A DNA stretch of 64,000 bases from Parenemella sanctibonifatiensis (GTDB lineage: Bacteria; Actinomycetota; Actinomycetes; Propionibacteriales; Propionibacteriaceae), in assembly GCF_002250565.1 (NCBI RefSeq), contig NZ_NMVJ01000006.1:124001-188000 (forward strand), written 5' to 3'. The position numbers were made by a program, and so were the translations under genes. Every line of letters starts with the position of its first letter. The stretch's first letter is position 1. Of the stretch, positions 42,030 through 49,137 are shown piece by piece. Under the pieces are notes generated by a model that did not search any database, was not told the origin of the DNA, and saw only the letters and a list, made by a program, of their open reading frames with translations.

Positions 42030-44099
42030 GTGCCTCACACCGACCCTGAGAAGATCCTCGCCGCCCTCGACCCCGAGCAGCGAGAGGTCGCGCGTACGGT
42101 GACCGGCCCGGTCGTCGTGTTGGCCGGTGCTGGCACCGGCAAGACCCGTGCCATCACCCACCGGATTGCCTACGGCACCGCGATCGGCGCCTATCCGCCC
42201 AACAGTGTCCTCGCGCTGACCTTCACCACCCGGGCCGCCGGCGAGATGCGGGGTCGGCTGCACCGCCTCGGCGTCGAACAGGTGCAGGCCCGCACCTTCC
42301 ATTCTGCCGCTTTGCGCCAGGCGCAGTACTTCTGGCCGCGCAGTCGCGGCGTCCAGCTGCCGCCGGTCGCCGACAACCGGTTCGGGATGGTGGCCGAGGC
42401 GGCGAACCGACTCCGCGTCGGCAACGACACGGCCCGGATCCGCGACTTGGTCCAGGAGGTGGGGTGGGCGAAGGTCTCCAACGTGACGCCCGAGGCGTAC
42501 GCGAAACGCGCCGCCGAAGCCGGACGGTCGGTCAATGAGCTGCGACCTGAGGTGGTTGGCCGGGTGTTGGAGGCCTACGAGGACGTCAAGATCGAGCGGG
42601 GCGTGATCGACTTCGATGACATCCTGCTGTGCACCGCGGCCCTGCTCGACGAGGACCCGGCGGTCGCCGAGGAAGTTCGTTCGACCTACCGCCATCTCAC
42701 CGTCGACGAGTTCCAGGACGTCTCCCCGTTGCAGCAGACTCTGTTGAACCTGTGGCTGGGGGACAGCCAGGAGTTGTGTGTTGTCGGCGACCCCGGGCAG
42801 ACCATCCATTCCTTTGCGGGCGCCCGGGCCGACCATCTGTTGGCCCTGGCCCGCCAGCACCCCGATCGGACCATTCGACTCCACCGCGACTACCGGTCCA
42901 GCCCGCAGGTGGTCCAAGCCGCCAACAAGGTGTTGCCGACCCGGTTGGGCGGCTTGGAATTGACAGCGCAACAGCCCTCTGGCCCGGATCCGGTTTTCGT
43001 CTCCTGCAGTCGGGAGGCCGAGGAAGCCACCCAGATCGCGACCTGGCTGGAACACCTGCACGAGCAGGGCACGCCGTATTCGGAGATGGCGGTGCTGTTT
43101 CGCATCAACGCCCAGTCGCCGGCAGTGGAGGAAGCGCTGGGGGAGCGAGGCATTCCCTATCAGGTGAAGGGCGCCGAACGGTTCTACGAACGGGGTGAGG
43201 TGCGGCGGGCACTGGGCGTACTGAACCAGGCCGTGCGGCAGGACGGCGCGGTGCTGGGTCTGGAGGGCACCCGGTCGGCGTTGGCCAGCATCGGCTGGAC
43301 TCCCGAAGCGCCGAGCGGCCAAGGTGCGGTGCGGGAGCGCTGGGAATCGTGGAACGCGCTGCTGAGCGTGGCTGAGGACATGGAGGAACAGCAGCCAGGT
43401 GTCTTGCTGCCCCAGGTGGTCGCGGAGTTCCAGCGGCGGGCCGAGTTGATGGAGGTCCCCACCAGCGACGCCGTCACCGTCTCCACGTTGCACCAGGCCA
43501 AGGGCCTGGAATGGGAAGCGGTGGCGCTGCTGGGGATCCACGAGGGCGGCGTACCTTTCGTCATGGCCACTGGCGATGACGAGATCGCTGAGGAGCGGCG
43601 GTTGCTGTACGTCGGCATCACCCGAGCCAAGAAGCACCTGCGCATCAGCTGGTCGGCTGCCCGCGGCCGCGCCGTGCGTCCGTCACGCTTCCTGGCCCCG
43701 ATCCTGCCGGAGCAGTTTCAGGGCGGCCAACCGAGCCGAACCGCCGCCAAACCGGCCCGACGCGGAAGCATCGCTGCTGCCAAGTGTGAGAGCTGTCAGG
43801 GGTCGCTGGACACCGGCGCCGAACGCAAGATCGGACGCCACTTCGGCTGCGTGGAGGATCTCGATGTGGCACTGCTGGAACGCCTGCGGGAATGGCGCAA
43901 GGAAACTGCCAAGGCCGCCAGCCTGCCGGCCTTCTGCATCTTCACCGACGCCACCTTGGTGGCGGTCGCGCAGGACCGGCCGCGGGATGCTGCGGGCCTG
44001 CTACGGCTGCCGGGACTGGGCCGGGCGAAGGTCGACAAGTATGGCGCGGACATGCTGCGGCTCATCGACAGCCACGGCACCATCTCGGCCGACTCCTGA
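42030..44099 (+). CDS. uvrD2: ATP-dependent DNA helicase UvrD2
   Basis: A 689-residue SF1A helicase of the actinobacterial UvrD2 type. Walker A is LAGAGTGKTRAI (about residues 31-42), motif II VDEFQDVSPLQ (about 226), motif III CVVGDPGQTIHSFAGA, and late motifs VSTLHQAKGLEWEAVALLG and RLLYVGITRAKKHL. After the motor comes the UvrD2 cysteine module (CESCQGSLDTGAERKIGRHFGC, about 586-607, split here by its length: C..C and later H..GC) and a C-terminal HRDC domain ending PGLGRAKVDKYGADMLRLI. Both extras define UvrD2 rather than UvrD1. GTG 42030 is fixed by the -10 box six bases upstream. whiB7 lies directly downstream, as in mycobacteria. Confidence 0.95.
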   Translation: MPHTDPEKILAALDPEQREVARTVTGPVVVLAGAGTGKTRAITHRIAYGTAIGAYPPNSVLALTFTTRAAGEMRGRLHRLGVEQVQARTFHSAALRQAQYFWPRSRGVQLPPVADNRFGMVAEAANRLRVGNDTARIRDLVQEVGWAKVSNVTPEAYAKRAAEAGRSVNELRPEVVGRVLEAYEDVKIERGVIDFDDILLCTAALLDEDPAVAEEVRSTYRHLTVDEFQDVSPLQQTLLNLWLGDSQELCVVGDPGQTIHSFAGARADHLLALARQHPDRTIRLHRDYRSSPQVVQAANKVLPTRLGGLELTAQQPSGPDPVFVSCSREAEEATQIATWLEHLHEQGTPYSEMAVLFRINAQSPAVEEALGERGIPYQVKGAERFYERGEVRRALGVLNQAVRQDGAVLGLEGTRSALASIGWTPEAPSGQGAVRERWESWNALLSVAEDMEEQQPGVLLPQVVAEFQRRAELMEVPTSDAVTVSTLHQAKGLEWEAVALLGIHEGGVPFVMATGDDEIAEERRLLYVGITRAKKHLRISWSAARGRAVRPSRFLAPILPEQFQGGQPSRTAAKPARRGSIAAAKCESCQGSLDTGAERKIGRHFGCVEDLDVALLERLREWRKETAKAASLPAFCIFTDATLVAVAQDRPRDAAGLLRLPGLGRAKVDKYGADMLRLIDSHGTISADS

Positions 44100-44147
44100 G
44101 CCAATGCCGCCCCGCCCGAGAACGTCCATCAAGAACGGCGCCAATCT

Positions 44148-44192
44148 TTCTCATTAAATAGGTTGCAGCCCTCACCACCACCCGCTTAGTGT
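44148..44192 (+). promoter_or_regulatory. whiB7 promoter with AT-rich element
   Basis: An AT-rich patch (CTCATTAAATAG) directly precedes a -35-like TTGCAG at 44163-44168, followed after 18 bases by the -10 box TAGTGT at 44187-44192. WhiB7 is known to activate promoters in which its AT-hook binds an AT-rich stretch just upstream of the -35, including its own. This fits that layout, and few other places in the window are as AT-rich. Confidence 0.6.
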
Positions 44193-44260
44193 GGAACCCG
44201 TTGCTGCACGGCGACCGGACTCAGGTCCGCAGACATCTCGATTGGAAGGAGGTACGCATC

Positions 44261-44443
44261 ATGATCAACAACATCACCTTCGCGGAGCCCATCGGCTTGG
44301 CCAATGCCGCCAACCCGATCCATCGCGTCGACGCGTGCCTCCAGGTCTCCACGCGAGACAAGAACGCCCAGTTCGACGCCACCACTGTCGATTTTTACGT
44401 CGCCCATCCCTTGGTGACACCGCCTCGGAGTAGTTCAGCCTGA
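44261..44443 (+). CDS. Upstream ORF in the whiB7 leader
   Basis: A 60-codon ORF (starts MINNITFAEPIGLANAANP, ends LVTPPRSSSA) inside the whiB7 leader. AAGGAGG lies 7 bases before its ATG, one of the best ribosome-binding sites in the window, so it is probably well translated. In mycobacteria and Streptomyces, whiB7 leaders contain an upstream ORF whose translation state, altered by ribosome-targeting antibiotics, decides whether transcription reads through a terminator. The position, the strong start, the hairpin at its stop codon and the terminator 20 bases downstream all fit that role. The peptide itself matches no family I know and is probably not functional as a protein. Confidence 0.72.
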   Translation: MINNITFAEPIGLANAANPIHRVDACLQVSTRDKNAQFDATTVDFYVAHPLVTPPRSSSA

Positions 44444-44451
44444 CAGGCTGA
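44435..44451 (+). promoter_or_regulatory. Hairpin across the stop codon of the whiB7 upstream ORF
   Basis: TCAGCCT-GAC-AGGCTGA forms a 7-bp stem whose left arm and loop contain the upstream-ORF stop codon (TGA 44441-44443). A ribosome terminating or stalling here would melt it, giving a way to link translation to the terminator 12 bases downstream. Confidence 0.55.
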
Positions 44452-44462
44452 GACCTCATCCG

Positions 44463-44516
44463 GGGCCGTGGATCCAAATGGATCCACGGCCCTCATTGTT
44501 TTCCGGGCCCGGATCC
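44463..44516 (+). terminator. whiB7 attenuator terminator with competing arm
   Basis: GGGCCGTGGATCC-AAAT-GGATCCACGGCCC (44463-44492) is a perfect 13-bp stem followed by TCATTGTTTT, an intrinsic terminator that should end most transcripts before whiB7. A third segment, GGGCCCGGATCC (44505-44516), can pair with the right arm of the terminator instead, so two mutually exclusive hairpins are possible. This is the classical layout of conditional termination upstream of whiB7. Confidence 0.85.
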
Positions 44517-44548
44517 TCCGAAACACCATCAGGCCAGGAGAAAAACCC

Positions 44549-44890
44549 ATGACCGCGCCACTGTTCGACCTGCTCGTGACCACCGGGCCAGCCGAACTGC
44601 CCTGCCAGGTCGCCGACCCCGAGATCTTCTTTGCGGAATCACCCCAGGTGATCGAGCAAGCCAAGCTTGTCTGCGCTGACTGCCCGATCCGGGTGCAGTG
44701 CCTCGAGGCTGCGCTCGAGCGCAAGGAGCCCCACGGCGTCTGGGGCGGTGAGCTGTTCGTCAACGGCATCGTCGTGGCCCGCAAGCGCCCCCGTGGGCGC
44801 CCCCGGAAGCACCCGCTTCCCGATGAACGTCCGACCCAGGCCCCTGCGGCAACGCAGGCGCCTGCTGCCTGTCGAGAGGAGGCAGCATGA
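44549..44890 (+). CDS. whiB7: Transcriptional regulator WhiB7 (intrinsic antibiotic resistance)
   Basis: A 113-residue Wbl protein that binds a [4Fe-4S] cluster, contacts the primary sigma factor and activates resistance genes after ribosome-targeting antibiotics. The four cluster cysteines are C19, C42, C45 and C51; the turn is GVWGG (63-67); the C-terminal AT-hook is RGRPRK (82-87), which separates WhiB7 from other Wbl proteins. The N-terminus is MTAPLFDLLVTTGPAELPC. AGGAG lies 8 bases before the ATG. It sits downstream of uvrD2, as Rv3197A does, and is preceded by a regulatory leader (44193-44548). Its stop overlaps the start of a 33-codon ORF. The Ala/Pro-rich tail after the AT-hook is longer than usual. 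Confidence 0.95.
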   Translation: MTAPLFDLLVTTGPAELPCQVADPEIFFAESPQVIEQAKLVCADCPIRVQCLEAALERKEPHGVWGGELFVNGIVVARKRPRGRPRKHPLPDERPTQAPAATQAPAACREEAA

Positions 44891-44988
44891 TCAAGTGGCT
44901 GCAGCGACTCTTCCGGCTCGGGACTCGTCCCGCGCTGGAGCGATATCGCATGGTTGAGTTCCTGTATCAGCATCGAGGCTGGATGTGA
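44887..44988 (+). CDS. 33-residue basic small protein coupled to whiB7
   Basis: A 33-codon ORF whose ATG overlaps the whiB7 stop (ATGA); GAGGAGGCAGC upstream is a good ribosome-binding site. The sequence begins MIKWLQRLFRLGTRPALE and ends FLYQHRGWM; it is basic, with an amphipathic pattern W-L-x-x-L-F-R-L. No family is recognised. Its stop codon lies in a palindrome (44987-45000) and a strong terminator follows, so it is the last coding unit of the whiB7 transcript. Chance is possible for so short a frame, but the overlap, the ribosome-binding site and the terminator position speak for a real gene. Confidence 0.55.
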   Translation: MIKWLQRLFRLGTRPALERYRMVEFLYQHRGWM

Positions 44989-45012
44989 GGCGTACGCCTC
45001 CGCCAGACCTCA

Positions 45013-45048
45013 CGGGGCCCGCAACGACATCCGTCGTTGCGGGCCCCG
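45013..45048. terminator. Strong bidirectional terminator between whiB7 and the AarF-like gene
   Basis: A 16-bp perfect stem (CGGGGCCCGCAACGAC, loop ATCC) ends the whiB7 transcript from one side and the AarF-like transcript, whose stop is 18 bases away, from the other. No T-run is present. Confidence 0.8.
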
Positions 45049-45065
45049 CTGCCGTGTGGCTGCGA

Positions 45066-46406
45066 TCAGTCCTCGCTCCACCCCGGCAGGTATTGGTCCA
45101 GCACACTGCTGAACGGCGCCCGCACGTCGAGCTGGCTCAGCACGGCCACCCCGCCGAGCCACACCCGGTGGATCAGTACGTAGGAGGGCGGCAGGTTCAG
45201 CTTGGTGGTGATGCCGTCGCCCTTGGTGGCCCGCTGGACCCGCAGGAACTGCTCGCGCATCCAGTCGCGGGTGAAGTGGAAGGTCGGCACCTGGGCAGGT
45301 TCGATGAAGGGGGAGAGGTAGTCCAGCAGTTCCTCGGCGCCGACCGGCTGGGCGATGAAGCCCTCCCGACGCAGGCCGGCCAACATCTCGGTGGCCTCGC
45401 CGCGACTGGCGTGACGCAGCAGCTCGCCCATCGGGTAGGGCAACCCTTGGGGCAGCCGGTTCACCAGCCCGAAGTCGATGATGCCGAGTCGCCCGTCGGG
45501 CAACACCAAGAAGTTGCCCGGATGCGGGTCGCCATGCAGCAACCCGGACCGCGCCGGCCCCGCAAACAGAAATCGAACATACTGCAGCGCAATCCGGTTG
45601 CGTTCCTCCTCGGGCAGGTTCGCGACGGTGGACAGCGGTTGTCCTTCGATCCATTCGCTGACCATCACTCGGCTGCTGTGCGCCAGCACCCGCGGCACCA
45701 CGAAGTCGGGATCACCGTGGAAGGCATCGGCTGCCTGCTGCTGGCTCGCCGCCTCGAGATCGTAGTCGACCTCTTCACTGGTGCGGGCCGCGAACTCACG
45801 GACCACCGGCACGATGTCGATGCCGCCAGTGAGCGACCCCATCGCCTGCGCCATCCGCTCCAGCTGCCTGAGGTCGGTGGTGAGCGCCTGATCGGCGCCC
45901 GGATACTGCACCTTCACCGCCACCGGTTGGCCGGTGGCCCGCCAGGTTGCCCGATGAACCTGACCGATGGAGGCAGCTGCGGCCGGGGTGGGGGAGAAGT
46001 CCGTGAGCAGGTCACGCCAGTCGGCCCCGAGTTCGCGGTTGAGGACGGTCAGCACCCGAGTCAGCGGCATCGGGGGCGCGGAGGCCTGCAGCTTGGCCAG
46101 CTGGATCCGGTAGGGCTCAGCGATGTCGTCGGGCAGCACGGTTTCGAACATGCTGAACATCTGGCCAATCTTCATGGCGCCACCCTTGAGCTCGCCGAGC
46201 ACCGCAAACAATTGCTCGGCGGCCCGGTCGTGCTGGCGTTGCTTGACCTCTTCGGCGGAACTGCCGGTGAGCCGTTCCCGCCAACCGGCCGTACGCCGGG
46301 CGGCTGCCCCGAGCGGAAGCTTCAGCAACCGCGAGTTGCGCTGCCAGGCGCCGGTCGACAAACCGCCGGTCCGGTCCTGGCCGTTGTCAGACTCGTCGGA
46401 ACTCAT
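45066..46406 (-). CDS. AarF/ABC1/UbiB-family atypical kinase (Rv3197 type)
   Basis: A 446-residue member of the ABC1/UbiB atypical kinase family. The KxGQ motif is KIGQMFSM (about residues 77-84), the Ala-rich loop is AAAASIGQVHRATW, the catalytic segment is LLHGDPHPGNFLV (about residue 289) and the metal-binding motif is GIIDFGLV. The M. tuberculosis homologue Rv3197 lies in the same place next to whiB7 and is reported to influence macrolide resistance. Family members elsewhere work in ubiquinone metabolism, but actinobacteria use menaquinone, so the substrate is open. No membrane segment is evident. Convergent with the whiB7 unit and 76 bases downstream of the TOMM-type gene. Confidence 0.9.
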   Translation of the reverse strand: MSSDESDNGQDRTGGLSTGAWQRNSRLLKLPLGAAARRTAGWRERLTGSSAEEVKQRQHDRAAEQLFAVLGELKGGAMKIGQMFSMFETVLPDDIAEPYRIQLAKLQASAPPMPLTRVLTVLNRELGADWRDLLTDFSPTPAAAASIGQVHRATWRATGQPVAVKVQYPGADQALTTDLRQLERMAQAMGSLTGGIDIVPVVREFAARTSEEVDYDLEAASQQQAADAFHGDPDFVVPRVLAHSSRVMVSEWIEGQPLSTVANLPEEERNRIALQYVRFLFAGPARSGLLHGDPHPGNFLVLPDGRLGIIDFGLVNRLPQGLPYPMGELLRHASRGEATEMLAGLRREGFIAQPVGAEELLDYLSPFIEPAQVPTFHFTRDWMREQFLRVQRATKGDGITTKLNLPPSYVLIHRVWLGGVAVLSQLDVRAPFSSVLDQYLPGWSED

Positions 46407-46482
46407 GCGCTCCAGTCTGCCGCGCCGACCAACCCAACGCCGTCAGGCTGGCGTGTGGCACGGCGATTTCCCGTGGAGAATC

Positions 46483-47208
46483 TCAGGCCGTCACCGCCTC
46501 CCCGCAGCCGCAGCCGGCTTGACGTCGCCACACCTCGGACCGGAGCCGGAATTCATGGGCGTACAACTCGAGGCTGTGTCCAACGGTGTCTGCGGATCCG
46601 GACTGCCACCAGGCATGCACCTGGCAGACGACGGTGCTCACAGCCCAGTCGGCGACCACCGGATCGGTCACCTTGCCGGTGCTTCTGGTCAGGTTCATCA
46701 GGTTCATCGGCCAGTCCGGATCAACTCTGGTCCGCTGCAGGTCGACGCAGCGTACGCAGGCGGCGTTCGCGGTCACCAGCGGCCCGACCCGGACCCCTGG
46801 GCGCCCAGCAGCCGACAGAGGTGTGACCAGCAGCATCGGCGCACCGGGCTCGGCCAAGTCCGCCAGTAGGCCACGGTCGGGCTCCAAGGTGCCCGAAATG
46901 ACGATGATGAGATCGCCGGTCGGGTACGCCCCGGTCACGGTTTCCAGTCGCCCCACGTGTCGGCGGATCCGCCGTGGCCGGGGCAGCATCGGGAGGTGAT
47001 CGGCCCGCACCTCCACCGGCAGCCCTTCCACTCGCAGCCGCTGGATCAGCTCGCCGACGAAGCTGGTCGGCACCACCTCCACGCCACCGCCGCACCACAC
47101 GGTCACCAGGGGCGGTGCCGTCGAAGCAGCCGGTCGCGCAGCATCATGGAGTGCCGCGGTGGCGGCCGGCCGCGGTGAGGCAGCTGCTCCGGGGACAAGA
47201 GTCGTCAT
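46483..47208 (-). CDS. Orphan TOMM-type leader-binding/ThiF-like protein (Rv3196 type)
   Basis: A 241-residue protein with the signature of the ocin-ThiF-like group, which in thiazole/oxazole-modified peptide pathways binds precursor leader peptides. It has a beta-alpha region (GDLIIVISGTLEPDRGLLADL, ML­LVTPLSAAGRPGVRVGPLV), the characteristic ACVRCVDLQRTRVDPDWP (Cys pair about residues 150-153) and a C-terminal CGCGEA, which together can hold a zinc. No ATPase cyclodehydratase (YcaO), dehydrogenase or precursor peptide gene is in the window. It occupies the place of Rv3196 in mycobacteria, also without a pathway. ATG 47208 is the likely start. Its upstream region resembles that of the Rv3235-type gene. 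Confidence 0.72.
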   Translation of the reverse strand: MTTLVPGAAASPRPAATAALHDAARPAASTAPPLVTVWCGGGVEVVPTSFVGELIQRLRVEGLPVEVRADHLPMLPRPRRIRRHVGRLETVTGAYPTGDLIIVISGTLEPDRGLLADLAEPGAPMLLVTPLSAAGRPGVRVGPLVTANAACVRCVDLQRTRVDPDWPMNLMNLTRSTGKVTDPVVADWAVSTVVCQVHAWWQSGSADTVGHSLELYAHEFRLRSEVWRRQAGCGCGEAVTA

Positions 47209-47293
47209 GCCCTGAGTCTGGTGCGACCGCCACCACGGTTGCCAGCGGATCAGGGGAGCGGACAACACCCAGCCAGTTCGGACAACACCGGGC
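47209..47293 (-). promoter_or_regulatory. Upstream region with two GTGTTGTCCG boxes
   Basis: On the minus strand, GTGTTGTCCG occurs at plus positions 47259-47268 and 47279-47288, 20 bases apart with TGGCTG between. Toward the gene, GCAACC.TGG and CTCAGG.CATGAC also match the upstream region of the Rv3235-type gene (2860-2964), with small gaps. The two downstream genes are unrelated. Confidence 0.6.
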
Positions 47294-47361
47294 TGGTCGG
47301 GAACAGTGCGGGCTGGTCAGGGAACAGTGCGGGCTGGTCAGGGAAAGACCGGGCTGGTCAG
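47260..47361. repeat. Degenerate 20-21 bp tandem array, five units
   Basis: Units begin at 47260, 47280, 47300, 47321 and 47342. The last three are close to GGAACAGTGCGGGCTGGTCA; the first two read GGACAACACC followed by CAGCCAGTTC or GGGCTGGTCG. The period equals about two helical turns, so repeated sites would face the same side of the DNA. Confidence 0.75.
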
Positions 47362-47386
47362 AGCTAGATGGGGGAGGAGATGCAGC

Positions 47387-47438
47387 ACGGTCCTCGAGCC
47401 CCTCAGGCCTTCCCCTGCCTGTGGGTCTCGAGGACCGT
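47387..47438. terminator. Long inverted repeat downstream of the DUF2342 gene
   Basis: ACGGTCCTCGAG and its exact complement (12 bp) enclose 28 bases that contain a further CAGGC/GCCTG stem. It lies 116 bases beyond the DUF2342 stop on the minus strand and may end that transcript; there is no T-run. Confidence 0.55.
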
Positions 47439-47553
47439 TGCGCCAACGCTATTGGGCTGCGTTTGCGGGCGTCAAGTCAAACTTTCCGCAATCCGTCCAC
47501 GGCCTGTGGACAAGTGTGTGGATTGCCTGTGTACGCCGTGTGCATTCAGCCGC

Positions 47554-48942
47554 TCACTCAGATTGGTCGGACCCGTCCTGGTGGGGATCGTCGCCGGCAC
47601 CTGACTCACCCAGCAGCCGAGCCAGTTCGGCATCCATGTCATCGGAGGCTGAGGGCTGGTCCGGGGCGTGGGGCGTGTAACCCATCGGATCGTCCAGATC
47701 GCTGGCGGTGGGCAGCATGTCGGGATGGCGCCAGATCCCGTCGCGTTCCTCGGCGCCGGACCGGGACCGCAGCGCTCCCCACAGGGCCGCGGCATCGCGC
47801 ACCCGACGGGGCCGCAGCTCCAGGCCGACCACGACCTTGAAGGTCTCCTCTGTTGGGCCGCTGGTGGCGCGGCGTCGGCGAACCGCCTCGGCCAACGGTT
47901 GAGCGTGAGGCATCCATCGTTCGGTGATCTGCGCCACCACGTCGTCGACCCAGCCCTCGATCAGTGCCAGCAGCACCTCGAGTCGGGCCACGATCTCTTC
48001 CTGCTCGGGGGTGCGTTCGGGCTTGAACAGCCGGCCGGCCATGTTCTGGCCGAGGTCGTCGAGTTTGGCGGCATCCATGGACGTCGGGTCCATCTCCTCC
48101 ATCGCGTCCTCGATGGCACGGGGATCGATGCGGATCTCGCGGGCAAAGTGCTCGATCATCGCGCTCAGCTGTCCGCTGAGCCACGGCACCGAAGCAAACA
48201 ACCGGTGCCGGACCAGCTCACGCAGCACCAGATACAGGGTGACGTCGCGCTGCTCCAGGCTGAGTCCCTCGCCGAACTTCTCCACGTTGACCGGCAACAG
48301 CGCCACCTCGTCGGGCTTGGTCAACGGGATGCCGACGTCGGTGCCGCTGACCACGTGGGTCGACAGCGTGCCCAACGCCTGACCGAGCTGGGTGGCGTAC
48401 ATCGAAGCGCCGACAGCCCGCATCATCGGGGCGAGCATTGCGGCCATCGGGTCGTCCTCGGCCTCATTCATCAGACTGCCGAGTGCCTGCGACAGTGAGG
48501 TGGCGACCGGGGTGACGATCTCCTGCCAGCGCGGCATGGTCTTTTCGACCCATTCGGCGCGGCTCCACACCTGAGCCGTCAGCGAGGCCGGTGCCGGGAA
48601 GGTTGTCGCCTCATCGATCCAGGTTTGCACCAGGTCAACGGCGTCGAGCAGTTCGCGGCGTTGCTGATGGTCCACCGACGGGTCGGGACCCTGCTGGGCG
48701 GTGAATCGCCGTGCGGTTTCCTTCGCGAGTGGCCAGTTGGTGCCGGACTCGCCGGCGTCGCCGACGGCGCTGCGCATCTGGTTCGACATCTGGCCCATGA
48801 CCTGCCCCAGCTGGGACATCATCTGGTTCATGTCGACCTGACCGTCGGGGCTGGTGAGGCCGAGCTGACGGAGGAGTTCAATCAGCTGGGGCGGCAGCTC
48901 CGGGTTCTCCTGAGGGCCGGAGCCGGGGTTGTCTTCAGCCAT
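47554..48942 (-). CDS. DUF2342 zincin-like metallopeptidase family protein
   Basis: A 462-residue member of the DUF2342 family, predicted zincin-like proteins widespread in Actinomycetia (Rv3195 in M. tuberculosis). The N-terminus is Gln/Met-rich (MNQMMSQLGQVMGQMSNQM). The zincin-like centre is LYLVLRELVRHRLFASVPWL (about residues 231-250), in which only one His of the classical HExxH is visible (R-E-L-V-R-H), so peptidase activity is uncertain. The C-terminal part VGLELRPRRVRDAAALWGAL is conserved in the family. The acidic tail is variable. GGAGAG precedes the ATG. It is divergent from the Lon-like protease gene, as in mycobacteria. Confidence 0.88.
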   Translation of the reverse strand: MAEDNPGSGPQENPELPPQLIELLRQLGLTSPDGQVDMNQMMSQLGQVMGQMSNQMRSAVGDAGESGTNWPLAKETARRFTAQQGPDPSVDHQQRRELLDAVDLVQTWIDEATTFPAPASLTAQVWSRAEWVEKTMPRWQEIVTPVATSLSQALGSLMNEAEDDPMAAMLAPMMRAVGASMYATQLGQALGTLSTHVVSGTDVGIPLTKPDEVALLPVNVEKFGEGLSLEQRDVTLYLVLRELVRHRLFASVPWLSGQLSAMIEHFAREIRIDPRAIEDAMEEMDPTSMDAAKLDDLGQNMAGRLFKPERTPEQEEIVARLEVLLALIEGWVDDVVAQITERWMPHAQPLAEAVRRRRATSGPTEETFKVVVGLELRPRRVRDAAALWGALRSRSGAEERDGIWRHPDMLPTASDLDDPMGYTPHAPDQPSASDDMDAELARLLGESGAGDDPHQDGSDQSE

Positions 48943-49076
48943 CTGTCTGCAACTCTCCGTCTTGGGTCGACGCGGCGGCAGTTCCGCCGCCCTTTGGGCT
49001 CCCCATTCAACCGCATTGGTCCAAGCCCACGGGCACAGCCCACCGGCGATCGGCCAGAAGCGTCGGCGACCTCAGG

Positions 49077-49082
49077 TAGCAT
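49077..49082 (+). promoter_or_regulatory. -10 box (TAGCAT) before the protease leader ORF
   Basis: TAGCAT ends 7 bases before the ATG of a 15-codon ORF (49090), with no Shine-Dalgarno, suggesting a leaderless transcript. Confidence 0.45.
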
Positions 49083-49089
49083 GCCGCGC

Positions 49090-49137
49090 ATGGCATCACA
49101 GGGACGACGGCCAGGCCGCGCGGGGTGGTCCCGGTGA
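49090..49137 (+). CDS. 15-codon leader ORF coupled to the Lon-like protease gene
   Basis: ATG at 49090 opens a frame encoding MASQGRRPGRAGWSR and ending at TGA 49135-49137, which overlaps the GTG start (49134) of the protease gene. The -10 box seven bases before the ATG suggests leaderless translation, and the GTGA overlap suggests that ribosomes finishing the short ORF restart on the protease gene, which lacks a clear ribosome-binding site of its own. Confidence 0.45.
   Translation: MASQGRRPGRAGWSR

Larger units (their letters stand above)
47209..47553. other. 345-base gap without a gene
   Basis: No convincing gene lies here. It holds the two GTGTTGTCCG boxes, a degenerate tandem array (47260-47361), a long stem-loop (47387-47438), and a TGTGGACAA site (47505-47513) identical to a consensus DnaA box and part of the inverted repeat GTCCAC-GGCCT-GTGGAC. 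Confidence 0.7.

Noticed and set aside
44887-44988. Toxin or type I antitoxin-type peptide
   Set aside because: It lacks a continuous hydrophobic membrane stretch and no antisense RNA gene is apparent, so no toxin claim is made.
47260-47361. CRISPR-like array
   Set aside because: Units are contiguous with no spacers and no cas genes are in the window.
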